DNA of 64,000 bases from Hypholoma sublateritium FD-334 SS-4 (Eukaryota > Basidiomycota > Agaricomycetes > Agaricales > Strophariaceae), in contig KN817518.1 in NCBI GenBank assembly GCA_000827495.1, positions 956,405-1,020,404 of the forward strand. The letters are read 5' to 3'. Below are positions 33,313 to 44,760 of the stretch, piece by piece. Each line of letters begins with the position of its first letter. Within the stretch, counting starts at the first letter, position 1. The position numbers and the translations under genes are program-made. The notes beneath the pieces were generated by a model. That model searched no databases, was not told the DNA's origin, and saw only the letters and a program-made list of their open reading frames with translations.

Positions 33313-35642
33313 ATGGACGAGGACGCCGCCCCGTCGCTACGCAAGTCTCCGTCTGTCGCCAGCCTCAGATCCGTGGGCTCCGCTGGTGCCCCAGTACCAG
33401 CCAGCGCATGGCTCTCCTGGGACATCCTGCCCTCAGAGTGGGATATCCTGTGTCTTTCCACCGCGCTCAAGTTCCTGCTATTCCCAGCCTAGTGAGCACT
33501 TGTTCTCGTCACCAATATACCGTGCTGAATGACGCAGTCGCTCCACAGACTTTGAGGTGCATAGAAACTGGCTTGCGATCACACACACCCTGCCCATTTC
33601 CAAGTGGTATTACGATGTGCGTCCTCTGGATATAATGTTAGTGGGCTACATTCTTACACCCTCGAATAGACGACGTCAGAATGGAGTGCATACAGTCCAC
33701 TATCTACACCTGTCGTGTGCTGAGAATACTTCCTAGCCCTGGATTACCCCCCTTTCTTCGCCTACTTCGAGAAACTGCTGTCCATCCCTGCCTTCTTAAT
33801 CGACCCCCAAATCGTCGATCTCAACAACCTCAACTATGACGCGTGGTCGGTGATTGCATACCAGAGAACAACAGTCATTTTGACCGAGCTTGTCCTTGGC
33901 GCTGTCCTGCTCAAGTGAGTCCAAAATGATGCTCTTCATAGCCTGCATGCATCGCCGACATCGCGCGCTCCAGGTTCATTCGCGGTTCCATCGAGCCTTC
34001 CATCCAGCGTATTGTATCAGCATCAATATTCCTGCATCCCGGATTTTTGATTGTTGATCACATCCATTTCCAATACAACGGCTTTATGTACGGGATACTT
34101 CTCTGGTCTATTCTCATGGCTCGCAACGTCAGTCAGTTCATCATATTTTATTTTCGCCGCTGATGACTCTCCAGGGCAACAAACTTGCGAGCGGGATATT
34201 GTTCGCCATCCTGCTTAATTTTAAGCACATCTACATGTATCTGGCGGTGGGTTCTAGAAATGTTCTGCTGCGATGACACTGACACGGCGCTTAAGCCCGC
34301 GTATTTCGTTTATCTCCTGCGCGCCTTTTGTTTTTCTCCCACAGGCCACATCCACATTAAGAACTTTTTATCGCTTGCAAACTCAGTAATTGCTGTCTTT
34401 GTGGTTTCGCTGGGCCCCTTCGCTCTCATGGGCCAAATACCTCAACTGCTTTCGCGTCTGTTCCCATTTACCCGTGGCTTGAACCACGCGTACTGGGCCC
34501 CCAATTTCTGGGCGCTTGTTACGGCCGCTGATAGGGTGCTTTTGAAATGTCAGAAATTTCATTTAACGTCTAGAACAAGAGCTCACATACTCGCCAGATG
34601 CGCAAATGACGGGCGCCGAGTTCGCCATCAACGAGTCGGGCGTTGCCTCCAGTTCGCGAGGGCTCGTCGGCGACACGGTATTCGCGGTGCTTCCAAACGT
34701 GAAGCCTGCGCACACTTTTGTTATCACCGTTGTCTTCCAGCTGGTTCGTCTTCCATCGGTGGATTCTCCGATAATTTCGTTGATTATTAACGGTGCCATC
34801 AAGGTGTGGCTGGTGAAGCTTTGGCGTAATCCAACGTACAAGTCCTTCCTGACGGCACTGACGTTGTCCGGATGGACCTCGTTCCTCTTTGGGTGGCACG
34901 TACATGAAAAGGCGGTTCTTCTCGTCTTAATTCCCCTCAGGCAAGTCGGCAGTGCATCGCGGTCCGCGTGTATCATCTCTCACATTTCCACGCAGCTTGC
35001 TGGCCGCGGAGAGGCAAGCTTACTTTAGAACTTTTTTGCTGGCCAGTGTCGCGGGTGTCTTCTCGCTCTTTCCGTTAATTTTTAACCCGACGGGTGGGGT
35101 GCCCTTACCGTGCTTCCATTCTGCTGTCACTCACGCTTGTGCCTTCTCACGCAGAATCAATTATAAAGGTCGTCTACTCCACGATATGGATCGCTGCTGT
35201 TTATATCCCCCTCAGCCGGCGCGTGTATGAGTAAGCAATTCTGTGCCGCGCCGTTCAACATACGCTCATGCGATCCGGGCGTCGTTGCAGATATCCCAAA
35301 TCAGTGATATATGTAATCATGGACGCGCTGGAAAAAGTATACCTCGCCGGGTTTCCCCTACTGCTCTTGTTCGTCACTGCGTTCCGGCTCTTCCAACAGC
35401 AACCATCTGTCAGCGGCGCCTCGACGGCGCGGGGGATGTGTGTTGCGACGGATCCTTTAAACCTTTCGTGCACGGAAGTCCAACACGAAACAAATGCGAC
35501 GGCCGTGTCAGCGATGGAGTTCCTGCCATTAATGGCCACCAGCATCTATTGTGCGGTCGGTTTGGTTTGGAGCTTCCTACGACTCGGGTTCATCTATCTG
35601 CATGAAGAGACATACCAGGGACAGTTGACTGAGATAAAGTAG
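33313..35642 (+). CDS. ALG8: ALG8 glucosyltransferase (second glucose on dolichol-linked glycan)
   Basis: This ER multi-pass membrane enzyme adds the second glucose, from dolichyl-phosphate-glucose, to the lipid-linked oligosaccharide for N-glycosylation. Many exons join to [20 protein letters not shown] and PISKWYYD. A 16-nt micro-exon (33670-33685) encodes TTSEW, followed by [20 protein letters not shown]. Next come [47 protein letters not shown]-type text ([20 protein letters not shown]) and [20 protein letters not shown]. The ALG8-specific wording (LFPFxRGLx[16 protein letters not shown]) separates it from ALG6. The chain ends after another set of membrane segments with GQLTEIK. Start at the Met codon 33313 leaves a short Ser-rich cytosolic tail. 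Confidence 0.93.
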
Positions 35643-35732
35643 TTGCTACATGTGCTTGTATATTGATTCTACAGTGGAGCCAGGTGCGACAGCAGATCAG
35701 GCAAACAGGACCAGTTGTACGCAAGTTTGCGG

Positions 35733-37609
35733 CTACTTCTTGGAGATATGTACGACTGGGTTGCGCGATATCAACTCGCGGCTATCTTTAGGATTGTGGA
35801 GTGGAAACTTACCATCTTCATCTTCCAAGATGTGGTCCAGACCGACCTTTTGCCCTCGAGAATGCTTCGCGGAGGAGCCCCAGACAACGGCGCTGTGGAG
35901 AGAAGCTATAAGCAGAGTGCAGCGGACACGGTGGCGCGGCAGGCAGCGCAGGCTCACTATTTCATCTGCTTGGCAATTTCCTTGTGGATGGAGTTGCAGA
36001 AGTCCTCGATGGAGCACTTGCCTGTGCGGAGGACGACGGGCGAGCTGTAGTCGGGCGCGAGCCCGCGCGGCTTCGTGTACACGCGGACGAGGGTGAGCGT
36101 CTCCCACATTTTGGCGATCAGTTCATCGATGTTGAGCCACTCGCGGGAGGAGATGGGCACGGACATCGGGATTTTGTACCTGTGGAGACGGAACATAAGC
36201 TTGATTGACAGAAGAAGACGGCGCAGGAACACACAGGAGGTCGAGTTCTTCTATTGAGATGGCGTCGATCTGGGATGATGGGCACTTATCAGTCTCGGCG
36301 AAGCTGGGAGCAGGTCCGGTGACAGGCTGACCTTGTTCAGGACCTGGCGATGTCTTCCGAAGTTAGTAGAGAATGAACACACGCGTGTGTCTGTGGACGC
36401 ACATAGATACATGGGATGTAAACTCTGTTGAACGATTGAATTCGTGATTCTGGGATAGATATGCGGTGAGACCGTACCGGTTTCCTTCAATCACATCCAC
36501 CAGGTCGTCCGCAGTCGCGTTCGGTTCGCGGATGGCGATGTCGACGTTGTTGATCTTGTACTCGCTGAGGATAGCCTTGATCTCGTCCTGGTCGATGTTC
36601 GTCAGCGGCACAGTGTTGGTGATCGCGATGCCGCCCTTCTCCTTTCTGCGGACGAGGATCGCCGGGGGCTTTTTGTTGAGGCGGATGCCGAAGCCCTCCA
36701 GCTCCGTCTCGATGAGCTTCTTGTCGCCGAGCGGCTTCAGCACATCGAGCACGATGAAGATAAGATTGCAGGTTCGCGCGACTGCGGGCCGGTTTAGCGC
36801 GGCGGCGGGATGAGAATAGGTGGTGCGTACCAGCAATAACTAGAGTCGAGTGAATTAGTGCATGCGCGTGTGCTGGTGGGGGTTTAGAGCGCACCTTGAC
36901 GACCTCGACCTTTACCGTCGGCGGCACCTTCAATGATACCGGCTAAAATTGTAGTGTAAGTGAATTCGACAAGATGATGAATATGTAAGAGACGCACGCA
37001 GATCCAAAATTTGGATAGGCGCCCCGTGCACCTTTACCGTCCCCGGTACGGTCGTAAGCGTCGTAAAGTCGATCTCCGAGGTCTCGGAGTGCGTTCCGGT
37101 GAGTTTTGACATCAGCGTAGACTGCAATTGGCGGTAAAATTCTATCTTGGGACTCGTAGTATTGGACACACCTTGCCCACTGAAGGGAAGCCGACGAATC
37201 CGACAGATGCTATGCCCGTTCTGGATTGCCGGCGGTGAGGGGTTATATAACAGGATGGGAGGGGGATGATCACCTCGCGACATCGAAGCCGACGCCCCCG
37301 CCTCCGCCGCCGCTGGTGGGCGGCGCGATGAGCTCGCGCCTGAGCTTGGCTAGCTTGGCTTTGAGCTGCCCTACGTGGTAGCTCGTCGCCTTATTCTTCT
37401 GGGCTGAACGGGGGTTGATTATATATCGATGTCCGGGGGAGCGGGAGACATACTCTTAGCCTGTGGACTGGGTGAGCACGGCGCTAGTACAGAAACAGCA
37501 GGGCACTTGCCATCTCATCTTCGATTTCCTATGACAGCGCGAACGATGAATGGGCATCGCGGTTGAACAATAGATATAAGCGCACCTTTATTTTCTGGAC
37601 GGTGGTCAT
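35733..37609 (-). CDS. RBG1: DRG-family ribosome-associated GTPase (Rbg1/DRG1)
   Basis: This cytosolic Obg/DRG GTPase binds a Tma46/DFRP-type partner and acts on translating ribosomes. The start exon is [15 protein letters not shown], followed by [20 protein letters not shown] and the G domain: [20 protein letters not shown] (P loop) and [20 protein letters not shown]. Next come ILD(L/P)PGI-type G3 text and [23 protein letters not shown]-domain sequence follows ([19 protein letters not shown]). The apparent stop at 35957 is inside an intron. Two further exons supply [18 protein letters not shown] and LDHILEDED, then VVHISKK* at 35733. That ending matches the conserved DRG1 C-terminus. Stop-to-stop distance to ALG8 is 90 bp. 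Confidence 0.93.
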
Positions 37610-37809
37610 TGTGAAAGTAGTGTTCGGGAGATGCCGAGTGATTGGTTACATGTTTGGGCACCTCCTCTCGCTTGTTCTTTCCCCCACCAGCACAGGTCTG
37701 CCCGCTGTCGCTCTGCCCACGCTAGTCTCCTAGCTCACCGTTCATTACACCCGCAACACACACCCAACTTGCATGCCACTGGTTGGTCCCATCGCTCCTA
37801 ATACCCCAT

Positions 37810-37846
37810 AGACCCCGCCCACCCCACCTACCCCACCTACCCCGAA
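37810..37846 (+). repeat. Short CCCACCTAC tandem-like repeat
   Basis: Just before the Kch1 start, the sequence repeats CCCACCCCACCTACCCCACC-type units of about 9 nt. It is a pyrimidine-rich, C/A-only tract on the plus strand. It may be part of the 5' UTR or promoter. Confidence 0.5.
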
Positions 37847-37847
37847 C

Positions 37848-39736
37848 ATGTCCTGTTGTGGAGGCGCCAAATGGAAGCGAGAGGTCGTGCCGGACCACAA
37901 GGTGCGCAGTGGCAGCACCCTGCATGTCGTCTGTGGCTGACCCGTAGTGCAGTTTGATTTCATCAACACCCAGGAGTTCAGCGACAATGGCGTGATGATG
38001 CGCCTCAGGTGCGGGCTCTCGCCCTCCGTGCACCGCCCGCTCTAACCACACCCGCAGGTATCTGTGGCTCTATGTCATCGTGCTCAAGTCGTTCATGGTC
38101 TACGTGTCCGATATCTTCTCCGCCATCACGATGTTGACGACGCAGAACTGGTCGAACGAGATCTTCAAGAACTGCGTCAGTGGGGCGGTGAAAAATTGCG
38201 TCGCCATCCCGTTCAACACTGGCAAATGGCTGTTTGTTGGCTGCATCATCTTCTCGTTCCTCCTGGTGCGTTTGTCCCCCGTGCTCACACGCACAGCGGG
38301 CCTAACCGCTTCTGTCGTAGCTCGCCTACGAGGCGCGGAAAGCCAAGAAAATCATCGCCAGTCGAGATATCTCTTATGCTTTCACCAACATCATGGCTAA
38401 CAACTACTACTCTCTCCGTGCGTTCTTTCACCATGTTCTCACATTTTTCTCCTAATGATCGGTCGTCGTCAGGTTCCTATGACCACTTCTGTTTCTTCAA
38501 TCACATCAGCAACTCCACCAAGACGAGTGACGACTTTGCGTTCTTCGTCTTCTTCACCTTCAAGAGTGGGTATTCAGTGATTATGGTCTCGCCGCCTAAC
38601 TGATGATAAATTTAGGCTGGAAACGACTTTTGTTGGCCGATGCGCCGCGTCAGACCATCAATGCTCTCACCCTGTACGCAATTTGGCTGGTCAAGCACAA
38701 GAACACTGGAGCTTGGTATGACCTTTCAAAGTACTTTGACGGCAACAGTCTTTCTACCTCTGCCCTTACCGTCACGACCTTCTTCACTGTGACAATTTGT
38801 GCGGGTTCATTACTCCTCCTTATCGTTGCAGGGATCTGTTACATCCCCCTCCTGCTCCACATCCGTGGCAACCTGAAGGTACTACAAGCGTTTCATTCCA
38901 TCCGTACATCAGAGCATTGACCCATTTTTGCCAGGAATACTGCTGTCACAAAGTTGATAAGGTTAGTCATAGTACTGCGGCCATTAATGAGCACGTGGCT
39001 GACGGCGTTGCAGCGCATCGGTGCGATCATCAAGCGCAAACAGAAGGAACGCCGTGCGGAGGCGGCGAGGCTCGCGCAGAAGGAGGCGGAGGGCGACTAC
39101 TCGCATCTGAAGAACAAGAAGGGCGAGCTGATCGCGCAGCCGCTGCCGCAGCCGACGCTGCCGAACCTCTCGGTCGACGACGACGACGCGTCGTCGATGA
39201 ACACGCGCGTCGCGCCGAGCATGCACACTAAAGAATACAACAACTACTACACCGACAACAAGGCCGACTACCCGCCCATGCCCGCGTACAACGCGTACGG
39301 GGGGAACCACCAGGCGCCCGGCGCATACGCGCAGTACAACCCCTCCTCTGCCTCCGTCGGGTACGACGACCCGAACTACCCCCCGCCGCCGCAGCACCTG
39401 TACGACAACGACAACGAGAGCCAGGTGCACCTCGCCGCGGCGGCGGCGCCGTTCGCGCAGGACCCCGTGGACCGCCAGGGGAGCCCGTACTACGACCCGC
39501 GCGATGTGTACCAGGGGCGCGCGCCGTCGACGCCACCGCACCAGCAGTATGGGCGGGGGCCGGCCCCGCCGCCCGGGCAGGCGCCGGGGTACGATGATGG
39601 GTACTATGTCCAGCAGCCGGTGTACGGCGCACCGCAAGGGGAGAGCCCGTACGGCCAGGCGCCGCGGGGGCGGACGTACGACGAGGAGAATGGAGGGTAT
39701 GGGAGGGGCCAAGGCGGCCGGTCGCAGCCATTGTAG
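37848..39736 (+). CDS. KCH1: Kch1-type fungal potassium channel protein
   Basis: This plasma-membrane protein belongs to the fungal Kch1/Prm6 family, linked in yeast to K+ influx and pheromone- or stress-induced calcium signalling. The exons give MSCCGGAKWKREVVPDHKFD, then NTQEFSDNGVMMRLRYLWLY and VLKSFMVYVSDIFSAITMLT. Membrane segments follow (KWLFVGCIIFSFLLL; VTICAGSLLLLIVAGICYIP), separated by conserved SYDHFCFFNHISNSTKTSDD and FFVFFTFKSWKRLLLADAPR. The cytosolic C-terminus after RIGAIIKRKQKERRAEAA is long, rich in P, Y, Q and G, and disordered. The N-terminal CC after Met could be palmitoylated. Its direct upstream sequence has CACCTACCC-type repeats. Confidence 0.85.
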
Positions 39737-39986
39737 TATTTATTCTATAGACTCTTTGTTATTTACTATTTCACACCGTTCCTTTTTCCCGTTTTCGTTG
39801 CTCTCTGTTTGGGCCATGTACAACAATATAGTCAATGATGTACCTAATGAAATCATTTATCGACTAGGTTGGCATTATAAATAAGTCAAATATCATATCC
39901 GTTGTTCTATCTGTGCTACACATACATATGCATAGAAAGGTATCCAGTCCACATCTATACACGCAAAAAGGGAATGGCTGGAGCGA

Positions 39987-40910
39987 CTATGATAGTTTCT
40001 CCCAGACGATGACGACGATGAGGAGGAACAGGACACCGATGATGCTGTATGTCACCGCGCGCTGCTGGTACATCCTGTATAACTCGCTCGTCAGAAAAAT
40101 CTGCGGCGGGTTTTACTCAAATAGCGAGCGGGGAGGGAGGGGCTGTGCGTACCGGCGGACCATCTTCTTGAGGGTGCCCGAGGCGCGGTCGATCGCCAAG
40201 TCCGCTCGTTGCAACTGCGGAAAAGAAGGAGACGTCGGTTAGCGGGGATGGGAGGACAACAGGAAGCGACGCACGGTGTTCCGCGAGTTCTCGATCTGCT
40301 CGCGCTGGGTGCGCAGGTTGAGCAGGATGTCGGCGCCCTGGGTCTCCGTCTCGAGGGCGAGGCGCTCGGACTGCTGCAGACGCTTGGCGCCCTCCTCGAG
40401 GACGGTGGTGCCCGCGAGGAGGCGCGCACGGTCGCTCGTGGGCCCGCCGTACGGGTCGTCCGAGGGGGCGTAGGCGCCGCCGCCGCCGGAGGGGGAGAGG
40501 AGGTCGGCGCGGGCGACCTGCGCGCGGGCGGCGGCGAGGGCCTTCTTGTGCGTGGCGAGGGCGGCCTTGGCGGTGCGCAGGCGGGTGTGGTACGCTGCGC
40601 GCATGGCCTGCGGGATGCCCTGGGTCTCGATGTCCATTTGGGAGACCTGCGGGGGGGTTGGTTAGTGGGCGAGGAGGGGGGGGAGGGACGCACCATCTCG
40701 TCGGCCTCGTCGAGCTCCATCTCGACGCGGCGGAGGTTGGACCGCCGTTGTTCTAGGAGAGATTAGTGAGTGGGCAATGCGCAGCAGTAGGGTGGGCGCA
40801 CCGAGGTCGGCGGCGCCGGGATTGCTCTCGAGCTTGTCGACGACGGCGTCGACGAGCTGGTTGAAGTCCTGCTCGTACGAGTCGAAGAGGGCGGTGGGGG
40901 ATGTGTCCAT
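39987..40910 (-). CDS. VTI1: Qb-SNARE Vti1
   Basis: This v-SNARE takes part in several fusion steps among Golgi, endosome and vacuole. The N-terminal exon starts MDTSPTALFDSYEQDFNQLV, followed by EQRRSNLRRVEMELDEADEM and VSQMDIETQGIPQAMRAAYH (three-helix Habc domain). The SNARE motif runs from LQQSERLALETETQGADILL through NLRTQREQIENSRNT into ADLAIDRASGTLKKMVRR. A single C-terminal anchor (AVTYSIIGVLFLLIVVIVW) ends in EKLS. The order Habc, SNARE motif, tail anchor with no luminal domain is standard for Vti1. The gene is divergent from EMC3, with only 80 bp between start codons. Confidence 0.92.
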
Positions 40911-40990
40911 GTCCGCCGGCGGAGTGAGGGAGAAGGATGTGGTGGGAGCAGAGTCCGGATTAGGCAGGCACGCTTTTGTCCGCAGCCACG
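40911..40990. promoter_or_regulatory. 80-bp bidirectional promoter, VTI1 and EMC3
   Basis: Only 80 bp lie between two divergent start codons, so the 5' UTRs and core promoters of both genes must overlap or be very short. No TATA-like element is visible. Confidence 0.55.
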
Positions 40991-42049
40991 ATGAGCTCCC
41001 TGCCGTACGTCGCCCGCCGCCGTGCTGCTGTCCGCCGCTGACGAGATGCAGGGTATCGCTGTACCTGGACCCGCAGATCCGCGACTGGGTGCTGTTCCCC
41101 ATCACCCTCGTCATGGTGCGTCCTGCGCTGGTTTGCAGACCACAGCTCACGCCGCGCAGATCCTCGTCGGCATCCTGCGCCACTACGTCGTCGTCCTCCT
41201 GCAGTCTGCGCCCAAGGTCCAGACCCGCGCCGCCATCCGCGAGCAGTGCGTGCTCCCCCACTCACCTCCCCCGCCTGCTGACGCCGCGCGGCCAGGCGCG
41301 CCCTCGCCCGCTCGCAGATCCTGCGCGCGACCGCAGCGCACTCGCCCATACCCCCCGTGTACTACACCTCCATCTCGCAGCACCTCGCCGCCGCGTACAC
41401 CGCCGGCACGTACCTCAAGGACGGCCCGCCCAAGGGCGACGCGCCGAGCGCGCCCCCGAACCCGATCACCGACCCAGCCGCCATGGACGGCATGATGGCG
41501 GGCATGAAGACCCAGATGGTGATGATGGTCCCGCAGATGGTCATCATGGGCTGGATCAACTTTTTCTTCCAGGGCTTCGTCCTCAGTGCGTTCTGTTTAT
41601 TTAATTCGATTCGTGCGTTAATTGTGGGGCGCAGTCAAGTTGCCGTTCCCCCTCACGCTTGGCTTCAAGAGCATGCTCCAGCGCGGCATCGAGACCCCCG
41701 ACATGGACGTGCGCTGGGTCTCGTCGCTCAGCTGGTACTTCCTCAACTTCTTCGGCCTCAATGGGCTCTACCGCATTCTGCTGGGCAGCGATAATTGTGA
41801 GCGGTCATTGCTGCGCTCTATGTTGTTTTCTGATGCGTCTCAGCGGCGGACTCGTCCCGCGACATGACTGCGTCGCCTTTTGCTGCGCCTGGTGGCGCGG
41901 CGGGCGTGGCGGGCCCTCAAGACTTTAACAAGCTGTTCAAAGCCGAGAAGGACAACCTCGAGTTTTCCGAGGGCCTGCACAACTGGGTCGGCCAGGACGT
42001 AGAAAATAGAGTCCTGCGCAAGTATGGCAAGCTAGCGCCGGCATACTGA
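40991..42049 (+). CDS. EMC3: ER membrane protein complex subunit 3
   Basis: This is the Oxa1/YidC-superfamily insertase core of the EMC, which inserts tail-anchored and multi-pass proteins into the ER membrane. A 14-nt first coding exon (40991-41004) is joined across a 47-nt intron to [20 protein letters not shown]. Next comes [20 protein letters not shown]. Conserved blocks follow: [40 protein letters not shown] and [20 protein letters not shown], with the end [20 protein letters not shown]. The splice gives MSSLPVSLYLDP, a normal EMC3 start. The large amphipathic and membrane segments match the family. Confidence 0.93.
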
Positions 42050-42242
42050 CTCGTCCCCATGTAATTTATTCCAATTTGGTGTCTTTTCTTCGTCCAATAA
42101 GTAATACAAAGACTCGATGAGATTACACTCTATTTATCGATAATTAACAACACCCCCACCACCTGAGCAATAGATCAGGCAACAATAACCGCGGAGAAAA
42201 AGTACACTAGGCGATTGTCGCGAGCAATTAGCAGCACCTTGG

Positions 42243-43058
42243 TTATACAAGACCGTCATACAATGACAAGGCCTGTGCGGTGCTCAGCCAAGTACACGGA
42301 TACACGGAGGTGGGCGCACCTGGACGATGGTCGGGTCCTGCTTGCTGCCCTCGACGAACTCGTCGTACGTGAGCTTGGCGTCCTTGTCCTTGTCCATATT
42401 CCTGAATATTTTGTCGACGCGCTGGGGCCGGCGGATCAATAGTGCGCCTGGAGAGAGACAGGAGCGAAACATGCCTTTTCGGGCGTGTCCTCGTCGGAGG
42501 GCAGCTTGACCATCTCGCCGGTCATCTTGTAGATGGACTGCACGATCTGCAGCATCTCGTCGTACGTGATCGTGCCGTCCTTGTCGATGTCGTACAGCTG
42601 GAAGGCCCCTGTGCGGCGGGTCAGCACATATTGGATGGCACGCGCGCGACGCACACTTGAGCTTCTCCTCGAGCTTGCCGCGGCTGGTGACGCTGAGCGC
42701 GCAGATGAACTCCTTGAAGTCGATCTGGCCGCTCTTGTCGGCGTCAAAGACGTTGAAGACGTAGTCCGCGAACTCGCCGGGGTCGCCGAACGGGAAGAAC
42801 TGCTTGTATATCCGGCTGAACTCGGCCTTGTCGAGGTGGCCCGACGGGCAGTCCTTCTTGAAGCCCTTGTACCTGGAGACGATCAGATAACGGCGGCGGC
42901 GGGGTGGGGGCGCACGGCGCACCATTGCTGGAGCTCCTTCTTGTCGACTGTGGGGGGTGTCAGATGGGCAGCGGGGCAGCGGGGGGGGACTTGCAATACG
43001 TGTTCTTCTGGAGGTCGGCGAGCTGGTCCTGGGAGAGCTTGCTCTGGGATTTGCCCAT
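42243..43058 (-). CDS. NCS1: Neuronal calcium sensor 1 (frequenin) homologue
   Basis: This is an EF-hand calcium sensor that activates phosphatidylinositol 4-kinase in fungi. It begins [18 protein letters not shown], with Gly2 in a good N-myristoylation context. Exons then give [20 protein letters not shown], the EF-hands [30 protein letters not shown] and [15 protein letters not shown], each with complete D/x/D/x/G-type loops (the last has A at the Gly position). The first hand ([11 protein letters not shown]) is degenerate, as in other NCS proteins. The last exon, after a ~45-nt intron, ends ALSLYDGLV, the canonical tail. Divergent from the Cys-rich gene (196 bp between starts). Confidence 0.93.
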
Positions 43059-43254
43059 GATGGTGGAGAGAGAGAGGGAGACGGGTGCTTGGCGGAACGT
43101 GGGGCCTATATTGGCTGAGGCTGTACACGATCTTATCTACATCGCGGCCTCGTGGCGCGCTGGGCGCAGCGGACGCGCTCTGCAGACGCCAGGACTCCGC
43201 GTGTTATGGCCTACAAATACACACAACCCCCTTTCGGTTCCTTCCTCCACCCTC

Positions 43255-44626
43255 ATGTGCTATTCATCCGGCTCCATCGACCAGGCCTGCCCCATGTGCA
43301 AGGTCTACCCCCATCCAAAGTGCGTCGTCCGCCGCGCCCTGCGCGTCTGCTAACACGCTGCAGATGCCCGCATGTCCGCAAGACGTGCACCAACAGAGGC
43401 GCCCACCCGCGCATGGACGTCGTCTATCTCACCAACGCCGAAGGTGCGTCGTGTCTCTGTGTCTCAATCTCCCGCTGACCCGCCCCAGTCGAGCGCTTCA
43501 ACGGCTGCGGCTTCTGCAAGGTATGTCCGTCCAACAGTGCATGGCCGTCCCTGATCGCCCCCAGTGGATCGACATCGACCCGCCCGCAAAGACAAAGGGA
43601 TACAGCAACCCCGGGTGGCCTGGCTGCTGCCGGCCGCCCCTCCCCGGCGAATACAGCATGATCCAGGCCGCCGAGTGGAAGGCGGTAAACGCCGTCCACG
43701 GCACCCCGATCCCGCCAGACATCGAGCGCCTGCTCGCCTCGCTCACCCTCCCGCCGACGCGGGCGCCATCCACCGCGCCCGCCTCCCCCAAATCCACGTC
43801 CAAGCCGTCGACGCCCGCGCGCAAGGTGTCCGCGCCGTCAAAGCCGTCCGTCAAGCCCCTCGCGACGCCGTCCCCAAATAGAGGCAGGAGTCCGATTGCG
43901 GCGAGCGCGACCGTGTCCAGAACCCCGAGCGCCGCCGCGATCTCGTCGTCTGTTCCTAATTCGTCCTCTGTGGACGCAGTGGCGCGCCGCAAGACTGCCT
44001 CCGGGGCACCTGACCGGCGGGGCGAGGGAACGCAGTCGAACAACTCGTCCCCGAGCCGCAAGTCGCTCGAGATCGACAGCCCGACAAATCGCTCGCCCAG
44101 CACGCGCCGGCCCGTGCTCACGCCCGCGACGACGTCCGTGTCCGTCTCGCGGGTCGTCGCCGCGGACAGCCGCGCGCCGCGCCGGCCGTCGATATCGACC
44201 ACCGCCACCGCCGCCGCCGCGGAGCGCAAGGAGGCGGCGTTCCTCGTCCCCCGCGGCAAGGACGAGTTCGCGAGCAGCGCGTCGAGCAGCAGCGGGAGCA
44301 GCGACGGGATGGGCTCGCTCTCGGACAGCACGGTCACGTCCGACGGCGGGTTCACGGACTACCTGTCGGACGAGTCCGAGGCGGAGCTGCAGCGCCAGGC
44401 GGAGGCGCGCGCGGTCGTGCTCGCGCAGAACCAGGCGGAGGAGCTCGAGTTCAAGATCGCGCGGCAGCAGCTCGCGAGCGTCGGGCTGAAGCCGCCCAAG
44501 CTGTGGAACCCGGGCGCACGGGCGATCCCTGCGGCGGGCGCTGCGCGGAACGGGCTGATGTCGCCGACGTCGTTCACGGGCGCGGCGACGGCGATGATGC
44601 AGACGACGGGGCAGGCGCGCGATTAG
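43255..44626 (+). CDS. Cys-rich orphan with long disordered tail
   Basis: No named function. Four small exons at the 5' end encode MCYSSGSIDQACPMCKVYPH, PKCPHVRKTCTNRGAHPRMD and VVYLTNAE, then VERFNGCGFCKWIDIDPPAK and PGWPGCCRPP. The pattern CxxC...C...C...CxxC...CC suggests a compact zinc-binding module over the first ~75 residues. From there to the end the chain is S/T/P/A-rich and disordered, with an acidic Ser patch (SSSSGSSDGMGSLSDS) and a short predicted helix (AEARAVVLAQNQAEELEFKI). I recall similar basidiomycete proteins without annotation. GC content at third positions is extreme. The exact splice sites are inferred from frame. Confidence 0.62.
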
Positions 44627-44760
44627 CTGAGGAGTCGATTTAGGGATGTGTATGTATGTAGGACTGTAATTGTACCCCTAATCGCGTCGGACCACGTGCG
44701 GCCCGATCTGGCGATGCCATTAAGATGTGAGCCCAATGTGTGCCCTTGCTCTCTTCTCCC

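Noticed and set aside
35650..36096. Plus-strand open frame after ALG8
   Set aside because: Antisense to the last exons of DRG1/RBG1, which match the conserved protein on the minus strand.
38984..39712. 242-residue minus-strand R/V-rich open frame
   Set aside because: A shadow of the low-complexity tail of the Kch1-like gene.
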